Shown: in pieces, positions 19,998-26,850 of the stretch
How positions within the stretch are numbered: the first letter of the stretch is position 1
How the letters are laid out: each line of letters starts with the position of its first letter
DNA from: Fluctibacter corallii
GTDB lineage: Bacteria > Pseudomonadota > Gammaproteobacteria > Enterobacterales > Alteromonadaceae
Assembly (NCBI RefSeq): GCF_025751585.1
Contig: NZ_JAOWKX010000005.1
Location: 137,423-201,422, forward strand
Direction: 5' to 3'
Length of the DNA stretch: 64,000 nt
The notes under the pieces: generated by a model
What the model saw: only the letters and a program-made list of their open reading frames with translations
Told to the model about the DNA's origin: nothing
Databases searched by the model: none
Translations under genes and position numbers: made by a program

Positions 19998-20599
19998 TAC
20001 TCAGCTTCGTTTTTCTGTTGTTTGGCGCGAGCGCGTAATTGTAAAGTTTGAAGGTGCAGACTCGCTCGCACAATTAAGTCTTGGTCTTGTTCCCGAATGC
20101 GCGTGAATAGTAGTGCTATATGATATTGGTCGTCAGCTTCTTTGCAATCTATCACTTCTGCATACGTAAAAACCGCAGATGCTTCATCAGTAAGAAAGAG
20201 TTTCAACTCAGCCTTTTGGCCTATGGAGAGCGGTTTGTCACTTACTATCGTTAGACCGCCACCACCGAATGAAATCGTTTTATATCGATTGTCTTCATGG
20301 TCTTGTTGTTGAAGAATAAACGACATGATTAAGTCTATTTTTCTAGATTGATGATTGAGAAACTCAACCAGTTCAGCGGCATGTTCGCCTAATCGCCTCA
20401 GTGGTCGCAGTGCTCGGCTTTCGATTTCAGACATTTCACTGGCAATTCGAAATGCATAGGGCATATTTTCTGTCAATTCATCGACAGGTGGGAACTCAAA
20501 CGCGTCAGACAGGCAAACAAGATTCACACTGATTGAGTGTTGAATAGAAAAAAATTCGTCAAACTGGGCTTGTTTTTGCGCCAGATCTAAATTGCTCAT
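19997..20599 (-). CDS. PilZ-domain protein
   Basis: Protein of 200 residues. The N-terminal half (about 1-115) is helical with no clear family. The C-terminal half is a PilZ-like beta domain with ISFGGGGLTIVSDKPLSIGQKAELKLFL and a closing helix. PilZ domains bind cyclic-di-GMP through RxxxR and D/NxSxxG motifs. Here the loop is FGGGG instead of NxSxxG, so c-di-GMP binding is doubtful. The ATG has GGAG six bases upstream. The gene sits directly upstream of mfd, a pairing seen in related marine gammaproteobacteria. Confidence 0.8.
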   Translation of the reverse strand: MSNLDLAQKQAQFDEFFSIQHSISVNLVCLSDAFEFPPVDELTENMPYAFRIASEMSEIESRALRPLRRLGEHAAELVEFLNHQSRKIDLIMSFILQQQDHEDNRYKTISFGGGGLTIVSDKPLSIGQKAELKLFLTDEASAVFTYAEVIDCKEADDQYHIALLFTRIREQDQDLIVRASLHLQTLQLRARAKQQKNEAE

Positions 20600-20923
20600 G
20601 TCCTCTCCGAATTACTGCTTATTCGCAGGATGGTGTTTTTGCTTGAAAAGCAGGCAAAAGGCATCCTGTTTTAGTTCCCACACTATTGTTGGGGCTTGGT
20701 ATGCCATAATCAACATTTTTAACACTTCTGCTTGTTCGCAGCAACGCTAACACGTAATATGCCATGCAATTCAAAACTTTAGTATGGCAGACTATTTTAC
20801 ACGTAAATCGACATTCTTTGTGAGTGCGTATTTTATATTTAGTGTAGCCAACGCCATTTAGCCAAAGCCTGAGGTACGTGCACGCAGTACCGTAGGGGTT
20901 TAATACAGACGACACTCGATACC
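20600..20923. other. 324-base divergent intergenic region with repeats and a leader hairpin
   Basis: The region lies between the PilZ-mfd operon and the LolC-like gene. It holds a long stem, CAGGATG (20626-20632) with CATCCTG (20662-20668) plus an inner TTTTGC/GCAAAA stem, in the 5' leader of the PilZ transcript. A 14-base element with CTGC and GCAG arms occurs twice, at 20615-20628 and 20728-20741, differing at one base. A GGTAC/GTACC inverted repeat lies near 20890. I see no convincing coding sequence. Confidence 0.5.
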
Positions 20924-22132
20924 ATGTTTCAACCTGCGTTTGCTTTTGTTGGGCTCAGATATGCAAGAACGACAAAGCGAAATCATTTTATTTCATTTAT
21001 CAATCTTTTTTCGGTTGTAGGGATAGCCTTGGGGCTGGTTGCCTTGATTACCATGTCTTCGGTGATGAATGGGTTCCAAACCCAATTGAAAAACCGTGTG
21101 CTAGGTATCACGCCGCATATTGTGGTGAACGCTCCAGTAGATGGAGAATTAACGAAAGTGTTACAACAAAGCGCTAGTGTTATTGCAAGCTCTCCCTTTA
21201 GCGAATCTGAAGGCGTACTGCAATCTGCGAAAGACTTACAAGGTGTGATGATTCATGGTGTGATACCTGACGATATGCTATTGCACAGCGCTGCGGCACA
21301 AGCGATGTTGGCGGGGGAATTTACTCAACTCAAAGCAGGGGAATTTGGCCTTATTATTGGGCGTGCATTGGCCATTCGGTTAAACATTAGTCTTGGCGAA
21401 CGAGTGAGGGTGATTTCGGCATCTACGGCGGTATTTTCGCCTTTTGGTCAAATGTATAGCCAGCGCGTATTTCGTGTTGTTGGCATGTTTGACATTGGTT
21501 CAGAGCTGGATGACAAAGTCGTTTATACGCATCTTCATGACGCAGCCAAACTACAACGGGTGAAACCAGAAGCGATGGCATCTACCCGGTTGTTTCTGGA
21601 TGATGCGTTTAACTATTTACAGGTGATCGACCTGCTTGATGGTGCTGAACTGAGCTATGACACTTGGCGTGCGAGGCAGGGGCCGCTGTTTGATGCGGTA
21701 AAAATGGAAAAGAACATGATGGTCCTCATGTTGGTTCTAATTATTGCGGTTGCGGCGTTTAACATTGTGTCTGCTCTTGTGATGCTGGTGAAGGAAAAGC
21801 AGGGCGATATTGCGATTTTGCGCACGCAAGGGATGGAAGATAAAGGCGTGTTTCTCGTGTTTATTTTAAGCGGTTTATACAATGGCGTAAAAGGCACCAT
21901 TGTTGGATTACTTGGTGGCCTACTGGTTGTATTTTCACTGAATCCTTTACTGTCTTTACTTAATGTACCTATTATGTTGGGAGAGCATGGTCAGCATCTT
22001 CCTGTCGATTTACGCCTGTCTCAGGTGGTAGTGCTGGTGGGGCTGTCTTTGCTGTTATCGTTCCTGGCGACGCTTTACCCTGCATACAGAGCGTTAAAAT
22101 CAGAGCCAGCAAATGCATTGCAGTATGAATAG
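20924..22132 (+). CDS. LolC/LolE-family lipoprotein-releasing permease
   Basis: Inner-membrane protein of 402 residues with the MacB/FtsX/LolCE layout. TM1 lies at about 23-47 (ISFINLFSVVGIALGLVALI). A large periplasmic domain follows (about 48-260), then three C-terminal helices (about 267-295, 310-345 and 365-385). The ending, LYPAYRALKSEPANALQYE, matches LolC/E. With the LolD ATPase such permeases extract mature lipoproteins from the inner membrane for delivery to LolA. Unusually, no lolD or second permease follows; a phosphoribosyltransferase does. The partner ATPase must be encoded elsewhere. Confidence 0.85.
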   Translation: MFQPAFAFVGLRYARTTKRNHFISFINLFSVVGIALGLVALITMSSVMNGFQTQLKNRVLGITPHIVVNAPVDGELTKVLQQSASVIASSPFSESEGVLQSAKDLQGVMIHGVIPDDMLLHSAAAQAMLAGEFTQLKAGEFGLIIGRALAIRLNISLGERVRVISASTAVFSPFGQMYSQRVFRVVGMFDIGSELDDKVVYTHLHDAAKLQRVKPEAMASTRLFLDDAFNYLQVIDLLDGAELSYDTWRARQGPLFDAVKMEKNMMVLMLVLIIAVAAFNIVSALVMLVKEKQGDIAILRTQGMEDKGVFLVFILSGLYNGVKGTIVGLLGGLLVVFSLNPLLSLLNVPIMLGEHGQHLPVDLRLSQVVVLVGLSLLLSFLATLYPAYRALKSEPANALQYE

Positions 22133-22323
22133 TCGCCAATAATGGGTGGGAATTCGTTCGCTTAATGAAAATAGTGTGAAATTTCAGACATATGTTGACG
22201 ATAATTTGGCTATAATAGCCGTTTATTATTTCAAATTTTGTCGATAAACGGTTTGTACTCCGTAAATGTTTAGTTTAATGGGGTGAGAAATCACATCGAA
22301 CATGCTGGGTAAGAGGTAATCCA

Positions 22324-22884
22324 ATGGAAAAAACATTCATCACCGCACAGCAGTTACTAGAAGACTCGTTTCGTCTTGCTGCTAAGGTTTATGAAAGTGG
22401 TTTTCGTCCACATTTTATCGTAGGTATTTGGCGCGGTGGCGCACCAATCGGTATCGCGGTACAGGAGTATTTTGACTTTAAAGAAGTGGAAACTGATCAC
22501 ATTGCAGTGCGTACCTCTTCATACTACGGTATCGACCAGCAATCAAAAGAAATCAAAGTGCATGGCCTGCATTATTTGATTGAGAATGCAAACGAAGAAG
22601 ACAGTCTGTTAATTGTTGATGACGTGTTCGACTCAGGTCGCAGTGTAGAGGCGCTTATTAAGCAAATTAAGAAGCTGTCGCGTCGAAATATGCCTCATGA
22701 TGTTCGTATCGCGTGTCCGTGGTATAAGCCACAAAATAACAAAACAGATATTGTGCCGGATTACTTTGTGCATGAGAGTGAAGAGTGGTTAGTTTTCCCT
22801 CATGAAATTTCGGGGTTGACGCCTGACGAAATTATTAATGGAAAAACAGATCTTGCCAATGTAAGAGATTTGCTGACCAAGTAA
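22324..22884 (+). CDS. Purine phosphoribosyltransferase-family protein
   Basis: Protein of 186 residues with the type I phosphoribosyltransferase fold. The PRPP-binding loop is LLIVDDVFDSGRS (about 98-110), and RGGAPIG lies earlier at about 38-44. It is close to hypoxanthine/xanthine-guanine salvage enzymes, which join a purine base to PRPP; the exact base is not certain. GAGG precedes the ATG. Upstream is a good -10 (TATAAT, 22211-22216) without a well-spaced -35. A strong intrinsic terminator follows, so the gene is probably monocistronic. Confidence 0.82.
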   Translation: MEKTFITAQQLLEDSFRLAAKVYESGFRPHFIVGIWRGGAPIGIAVQEYFDFKEVETDHIAVRTSSYYGIDQQSKEIKVHGLHYLIENANEEDSLLIVDDVFDSGRSVEALIKQIKKLSRRNMPHDVRIACPWYKPQNNKTDIVPDYFVHESEEWLVFPHEISGLTPDEIINGKTDLANVRDLLTK

Positions 22885-22910
22885 ACGTTGTCACGTTTTT
22901 ATATCCAAAC

Positions 22911-22938
22911 AAAGCGCTTCATGTAGGAGCGCTTTTTT
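22911..22938 (+). terminator. Intrinsic terminator of the phosphoribosyltransferase gene
   Basis: AAAGCGCT (22911-22918) pairs with AGCGCTTT (22928-22935) around a 9-base loop, and T residues continue to 22938. This is a standard intrinsic terminator. Confidence 0.88.
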
Positions 22939-23003
22939 GATTCAACGCCACACAAAGCGTATCTCAGACTGATCACTTATCCTTCAGCTTTCCCCTTAAC
23001 GGG

Positions 23004-23030
23004 GTATTGCCGCTTGGCGGCATACTTTTT
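23004..23030 (+). terminator. Second terminator-like hairpin with no gene of its own
   Basis: GTATTGCCGC (23004-23013) pairs with GCGGCATAC (23017-23025) with one bulge and a 3-base loop, followed by TTTTT. A small CCCC/GGGG hairpin lies directly upstream. No coding gene ends here after the terminator at 22911-22938. It is either a back-up terminator or the 3' end of a short RNA. Confidence 0.5.
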
Positions 23031-23224
23031 GAATACTTTTCCTTGAAATTTACCAGAATGATTTTTTCTTAAGGCCGTTTTTTATATTTAAGTAGCCTAG
23101 AAGGCACGATATGTCGGTGCTGACAGAAAAATTCAAAAATTGGCATTTATATGTCAACCAAACTCTATGCTGTGCGTTTTTACATAAGCATAGGGAAATT
23201 TTACAACGATAAAGGAGCGTCTCT

Positions 23225-23962
23225 ATGCAACAAGTGGCTGTTTTATATCGCATGGTAACGGATGAGCATGTGTGTCCGTTTGGCATTAAGTCTAAACACT
23301 TATTAGAGGAACAGGGTTACGACGTTGAGGATCATCACTTAACCAACCGTGAAGAAACGGACAGGTTCAAAGAAAAACACGACGTTAAGACAACACCGCA
23401 AACCTTTATCAATGATCAAAGAGTCGGTGGGTATGATGAATTACGTCAGCACTTTGGTAAGCAGACAGAGCAAGAAAAGGTGTCGCGGTATAGGCCGGTT
23501 TTAGTAGTTTTCGCTATTGCGTTTTTATTGAGTGTTGGCTCTCAGTTGGCGTTTATGAGCGGCCTGTCTTTTGAAAAAACAGTCTTTATGTTTGTTGGTT
23601 TTACTATGACGTTGTTGGCGCTACAGAAATTACAAGACGTAGTGTCTTTCAGTAATCAATTTCTGGGCTACGATTTATTGGCGCAACGTTATGTCCCTTA
23701 TGCGTACGTCTATCCCTATGCTGAAGCATATACGGGCATCGGTATGATATCGGGCTTACCAGCATGGAGTGTAGCCCCCATTGGATTGTTTATCGGAATG
23801 ATTGGCGCGATTTCGGTGTTCAAGGCGGTGTACGTCGATAAACGGGAACTGAAATGTGCGTGTGTTGGAGGCAATAGTGATGTTCCGCTTGGGTTCATTT
23901 CATTGTCTGAAAATCTATTCATGGTTGGGGCAGCCGTGTACATGTTATGGAAATGGATGTGA
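23225..23962 (+). CDS. Glutaredoxin domain fused to a MauE/DoxX-like membrane domain
   Basis: Protein of 245 residues. Residues 1-78 form a glutaredoxin-like domain with CPFG in place of the usual CPYC, the cis-proline motif TTPQTF and the GGYDEL end. Residues 90-245 hold four hydrophobic helices and the loop KCACVGGNSDVPLG, as in MauE/DoxX-type redox-associated membrane proteins. It probably shuttles electrons to or from a membrane thiol system. The single active-site Cys suggests a monothiol mechanism. An AGGAG ribosome binding site lies upstream of the ATG. The next gene starts about 90 bases downstream. Confidence 0.82.
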   Translation: MQQVAVLYRMVTDEHVCPFGIKSKHLLEEQGYDVEDHHLTNREETDRFKEKHDVKTTPQTFINDQRVGGYDELRQHFGKQTEQEKVSRYRPVLVVFAIAFLLSVGSQLAFMSGLSFEKTVFMFVGFTMTLLALQKLQDVVSFSNQFLGYDLLAQRYVPYAYVYPYAEAYTGIGMISGLPAWSVAPIGLFIGMIGAISVFKAVYVDKRELKCACVGGNSDVPLGFISLSENLFMVGAAVYMLWKWM

Positions 23963-24049
23963 ATTTGGGTGGCGAAAAATTGATCAGGGTCAATGCCTGT
24001 TGTTAAAAGCTGCTGAATAATGACAATAACAAACATTGGGAGCGAGAGA

Positions 24050-24292
24050 ATGCAATTTTCAGAATTTGTGAGTTTTTTTGGATGGATGACAGTGGTTAAC
24101 TACGCCATTTTATGCCTATGGTTGGCTATTTTTGGTGGTGCAAAACAACACTTATTCTTCTTACATACCCGTTTTTTTCGCCTTACTGAACAACAATTTG
24201 ACCTCATTCATTACTGCGGAATGGGTTTATACAAGTTGCTGATTATTGCATTTTCTCTTACGCCATTTTTAGTGATGAACTCATTGTTTTAA
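24050..24292 (+). CDS. DUF6868-like small membrane protein
   Basis: Protein of 80 residues with two hydrophobic helices: TVVNYAILCLWLAIFGG at about 14-32, and LYKLLIIAFSLTPFLVM at about 58-75. Between them lies FFRLTEQQFDLIHYCGMG, the pattern I associate with DUF6868. The function is unknown. I chose the ATG at 24050, not 24020, because GGGAGCGAG lies just upstream. A long perfect inverted repeat (24272-24308) overlaps its stop codon. It is downstream of the redox fusion gene on the same strand. Confidence 0.72.
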   Translation: MQFSEFVSFFGWMTVVNYAILCLWLAIFGGAKQHLFFLHTRFFRLTEQQFDLIHYCGMGLYKLLIIAFSLTPFLVMNSLF

Positions 24293-24308
24293 TGAGGGAG
24301 TTCATCAC
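24272..24308. repeat. 11-base perfect inverted repeat across a stop codon
   Basis: GTGATGAACTC at 24272-24282 and GAGTTCATCAC at 24298-24308 enclose a 15-base loop containing the TAA stop of the preceding gene. No T-run follows. It could stabilise the mRNA 3' end, or act as a terminator that does not need a U-tract. Confidence 0.6.
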
Positions 24309-24339
24309 AGTACGTGACTTAATCGATTGTCATTAATAA

Positions 24340-24984
24340 TCATTTATCTTGCAAATAAAACTTATCGTAAAAAGTATACACCCATGTAGGCTTATAGATA
24401 ATGAGTAACGTCATGGTCATACCGTTAAGCATTGCCTCTGGAAACAACATCAATGGAATAAGAATTAAGAAGTTGTCTTTCACGGTGTTCCAATCGTGAA
24501 ATCCGTCGACAAAATAATAGCCACCCAGCAGTGCCATTTTTAGTGCAATAAGGATGGCTCCTGGGAAAAATGCACAAATGAATACATAAACAAAAAAGTG
24601 ACGTGGCAATTTGTGAAATGATAGGTTGTAAATGAGGTAGCTGACGCTCAACGGAATGAGTGCACCCAATACGCCATTGATGCCAAACATCGCCCAATTT
24701 TCCAACCCAGCAATGGTTACACCCAACAAGCTTATAAAACTGCATACAATGGCCCATCGCAAACCAAGTATCAGTGACAAAGCAGCAAGCCATAAAAAAT
24801 GCACATTTAGCCCGTCATAAATACCTGCACGGAACATCCACAAGATAAATACACTGGCAGCACACCCAAATACTAGATGCTGGAGTTTTTTGTCTTCTAC
24901 AAGCTGTTTTAAATCAAGATGACGAACGGTGAAAAACAGGCTGGCGATATACGCCAGCAAGCCAATTATTTGTAAGGTAGTCAA
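24340..24984 (-). CDS. COG3235-type membrane protein (ECF-permease-like)
   Basis: Protein of 214 residues with about six helices. Its features are those of COG3235 proteins, often annotated as energy-coupling factor permeases related to CbiM: HFLWLAALSLILGLRWAIV, the NWAMFGINGVLGALIPL segment and LFPEAMLNGMTMT. CbiM-type proteins bind cobalt or nickel, but the N-terminal metal-binding histidines of CbiM are not present, so a metal substrate is not supported. It lies nine bases downstream of xthA on the same strand and is probably co-transcribed. Confidence 0.7.
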   Translation of the reverse strand: MTTLQIIGLLAYIASLFFTVRHLDLKQLVEDKKLQHLVFGCAASVFILWMFRAGIYDGLNVHFLWLAALSLILGLRWAIVCSFISLLGVTIAGLENWAMFGINGVLGALIPLSVSYLIYNLSFHKLPRHFFVYVFICAFFPGAILIALKMALLGGYYFVDGFHDWNTVKDNFLILIPLMLFPEAMLNGMTMTLLIIYKPTWVYTFYDKFYLQDK

Positions 24985-24993
24985 CGCAATTCC

Positions 24994-25806
24994 TTATTGC
25001 TGTTGGTAAACGGCCCATATCGGTGCATGGTCTGACGGTTTTTCTATGCCGCGCAATTCATAATCGATCCCCACTTCGCTGAGGGATTGATGCAGTGAAG
25101 GGGTGGCTAGAATTACATCAATGCGTAATCCACGATTGTCGTCGAAGCCTTTTGAACGATAGTCAAACCAGCTGAACTGATCGTTCACATCGGGGTTCAT
25201 GCTTCGAAAACTATCTTCAAACCCCCAGTTCATTAACTTGGTCAACCACTCACGCTCTTCTGGCAAGAAGCTACATTTTCCTGTTTTTAACCAGCGCTTG
25301 CGGTTGGCTTCACCGATGCCAATATCTAAATCGGTAGGGGAGATATTGATATCGCCCATGACGACGACATGTTCTTCTGGCGTATGGTAGTCATCTAAAT
25401 AGGTCATTAAATCTTGATAGAATTTACGTTTAGCAGGGTACTTAGTTTCATGCGCCTGATTTTCACCCTGTGGGAAGTACCCATTCAATATCCGCACACT
25501 CTCCCCATTGGGTGCTTCATAGGTCACCATAATCATACGACGCTGCGCGTCTTCATCATCTGTTGGGAAGCCATATTGAACGGCTGTAGGCGCGTTTTTA
25601 CAGAGCATCGCGACACCGTAATGCCCTTTTTGGCCGTGATGATACACGTGGTAGCCCATTTTTTGCACGTCTTCGAGAGGGAACATCGGGTTATCGACTT
25701 TAATTTCTTGAAGCCCAATCACGTCAGGCTGATGTTTCTCAATAAGCGCTTGAAGTTGGTGAAGCCTTGCGCGTATTCCATTGATATTAAAAGAAATAAT
25801 CTTCAT
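24994..25806 (-). CDS. xthA: Exodeoxyribonuclease III
   Basis: ExoIII, 270 residues, the major AP endonuclease and 3'-5' exonuclease in base excision repair. Endonuclease/exonuclease/phosphatase fold motifs are in order: NINGIRAR with the first Asn, LQEIKVDN with the catalytic Glu (about 34), [13 protein letters not shown] (about 151), RIDVILATP and the terminal SDHAPIWAV with the catalytic His. The ATG is at 25806. It is followed on the same strand by the COG3235 gene. Confidence 0.95.
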   Translation of the reverse strand: MKIISFNINGIRARLHQLQALIEKHQPDVIGLQEIKVDNPMFPLEDVQKMGYHVYHHGQKGHYGVAMLCKNAPTAVQYGFPTDDEDAQRRMIMVTYEAPNGESVRILNGYFPQGENQAHETKYPAKRKFYQDLMTYLDDYHTPEEHVVVMGDINISPTDLDIGIGEANRKRWLKTGKCSFLPEEREWLTKLMNWGFEDSFRSMNPDVNDQFSWFDYRSKGFDDNRGLRIDVILATPSLHQSLSEVGIDYELRGIEKPSDHAPIWAVYQQQ

Positions 25807-25884
25807 AACATACGATTGCTTTGTGTCATTTTTATATTGGGAAGAATACTACCAGAAATATTCATGTAGCAGAACCCGTTACCC

Positions 25885-26655
25885 TTATCCATAAGGGGTA
25901 GGAATGTGTCGCTGTGTATGCATTGGTGGCCGCGAATAGCCCTTTTTATTAATTGGCGGCAAGGTGATGTCGGGATAATGCACGTGAGAGTAGGGAACTT
26001 GAGATAAAATATGGCTAAGGCAGTTTAGTCTGGCTGCGCGCTTATTTTCTGCGTCTACCACAAACCAAGGAGAAGACTCGGTATCTGTATGCTCAAACAT
26101 AGCATCTTTGGCTTTAGAGTATTCTACCCAGCGGCTGCGCGCGTATACATCCATATCTGAAAATTTCCAGCGTTTTAAGGGATTACTTAGTCTTGCTTGA
26201 AAGCGTTTCTCCTGCTCTTCGTCTGACACTGAGAACCAATACTTGATTAGCAAAATACCCTCTCGAATTAGCATATTTTCAAACATAGGGCAGTCTTGTA
26301 AAAAGTTGTGGTACTGCTTGTCTGTGCAAAAGCCCATAACGCGTTCTACGCCAGCGCGGTTATACCAACTGCGATCGAATAATACGATTTCTCCCGCGCT
26401 CGGCAGATGGGCGACATAGCGTTGAAAGTACCATTGGGATTGTTCTGTGTCTGATGGCTTTGTTAATGCAGCAACCCGCACAATTCTTGGATTTAAATGG
26501 CTCGTTAGCATTTTTATCATGCCGCCTTTGCCCGCTGTATCACGCCCTTCAAATACGATAACCACACGCTGGCGCTCCTTAGCCACCCACTGTTGTAATT
26601 GCACCATTTCATGCATGAGAGCGTACAAACACTTTTCGTATTCTTTCTTTTTCAT
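25885..26655 (-). CDS. Polyphosphate kinase 2 family protein
   Basis: PPK2, 256 residues. It transfers phosphate between polyphosphate and nucleotides. Walker A GRDTAGKGG is at 37-45, the lid-module region LTKPSDTEQSQWYFQRY at about 65-80, and Walker B VLFDRSWYNR at 91-100. This single-domain length fits class I PPK2 (NDP to NTP) or class III; the class cannot be fixed by eye. CTCCCT-type complement (GGGAG) precedes the ATG. A perfect CCCTTA/TAAGGG repeat lies at its stop codon. It is monocistronic. Confidence 0.92.
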   Translation of the reverse strand: MKKKEYEKCLYALMHEMVQLQQWVAKERQRVVIVFEGRDTAGKGGMIKMLTSHLNPRIVRVAALTKPSDTEQSQWYFQRYVAHLPSAGEIVLFDRSWYNRAGVERVMGFCTDKQYHNFLQDCPMFENMLIREGILLIKYWFSVSDEEQEKRFQARLSNPLKRWKFSDMDVYARSRWVEYSKAKDAMFEHTDTESSPWFVVDAENKRAARLNCLSHILSQVPYSHVHYPDITLPPINKKGYSRPPMHTQRHIPTPYG

Positions 26656-26850
26656 GGTATCTCCCTGAGCCTAACATACTTAACGCTGACACAGACCTTT
26701 TCATCAGGCAACATTTATTACAGTATAGAGAATAAGCAAATGTGTTATTTAATATTCGATTAACGAGATTGCGTCATTAAGTATTTGATTAAGTACATTA
26801 AAAATCAGAGACTTTGTTACAATCGAGCCACAAATCGGCGGGAAAAATAC

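Noticed and set aside
20615-20741. LexA-type SOS box for mfd
   Set aside because: The repeats are CTGC-N6-GCAG. The LexA consensus in gammaproteobacteria is CTGT-N8-ACAG, so both arms and spacing differ.
20619-20915. 98-codon minus-strand frame in the intergenic region before the LolC-like gene
   Set aside because: Composition is unlike a real protein (long runs of basic and aromatic residues, no family match), there is no ribosome binding site, and it overlaps hairpins and repeats.
22195-22216. Promoter TTGACG / TATAAT upstream of the phosphoribosyltransferase gene
   Set aside because: The two boxes are only 10 bases apart, too close for a normal sigma-70 promoter. The TATAAT may still be a true -10 with a poor -35.
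23050-23286. 78-codon minus-strand frame opposite the glutaredoxin gene leader
   Set aside because: It overlaps the start of a clear plus-strand gene, is cysteine-rich by chance, and has no ribosome binding site.
24340-24984. Cobalt transporter CbiM
   Set aside because: The N-terminal metal-binding histidines of CbiM are missing and no cbiNQO genes follow, so only the general COG3235 membrane family is supported.
26785-26850. Upstream extension of recC to a TTG start
   Set aside because: The extra 22 residues (IKYIKNQRL, RATNRREKY) have no counterpart in RecC, whereas the GTG at 26851 matches the usual N-terminus.
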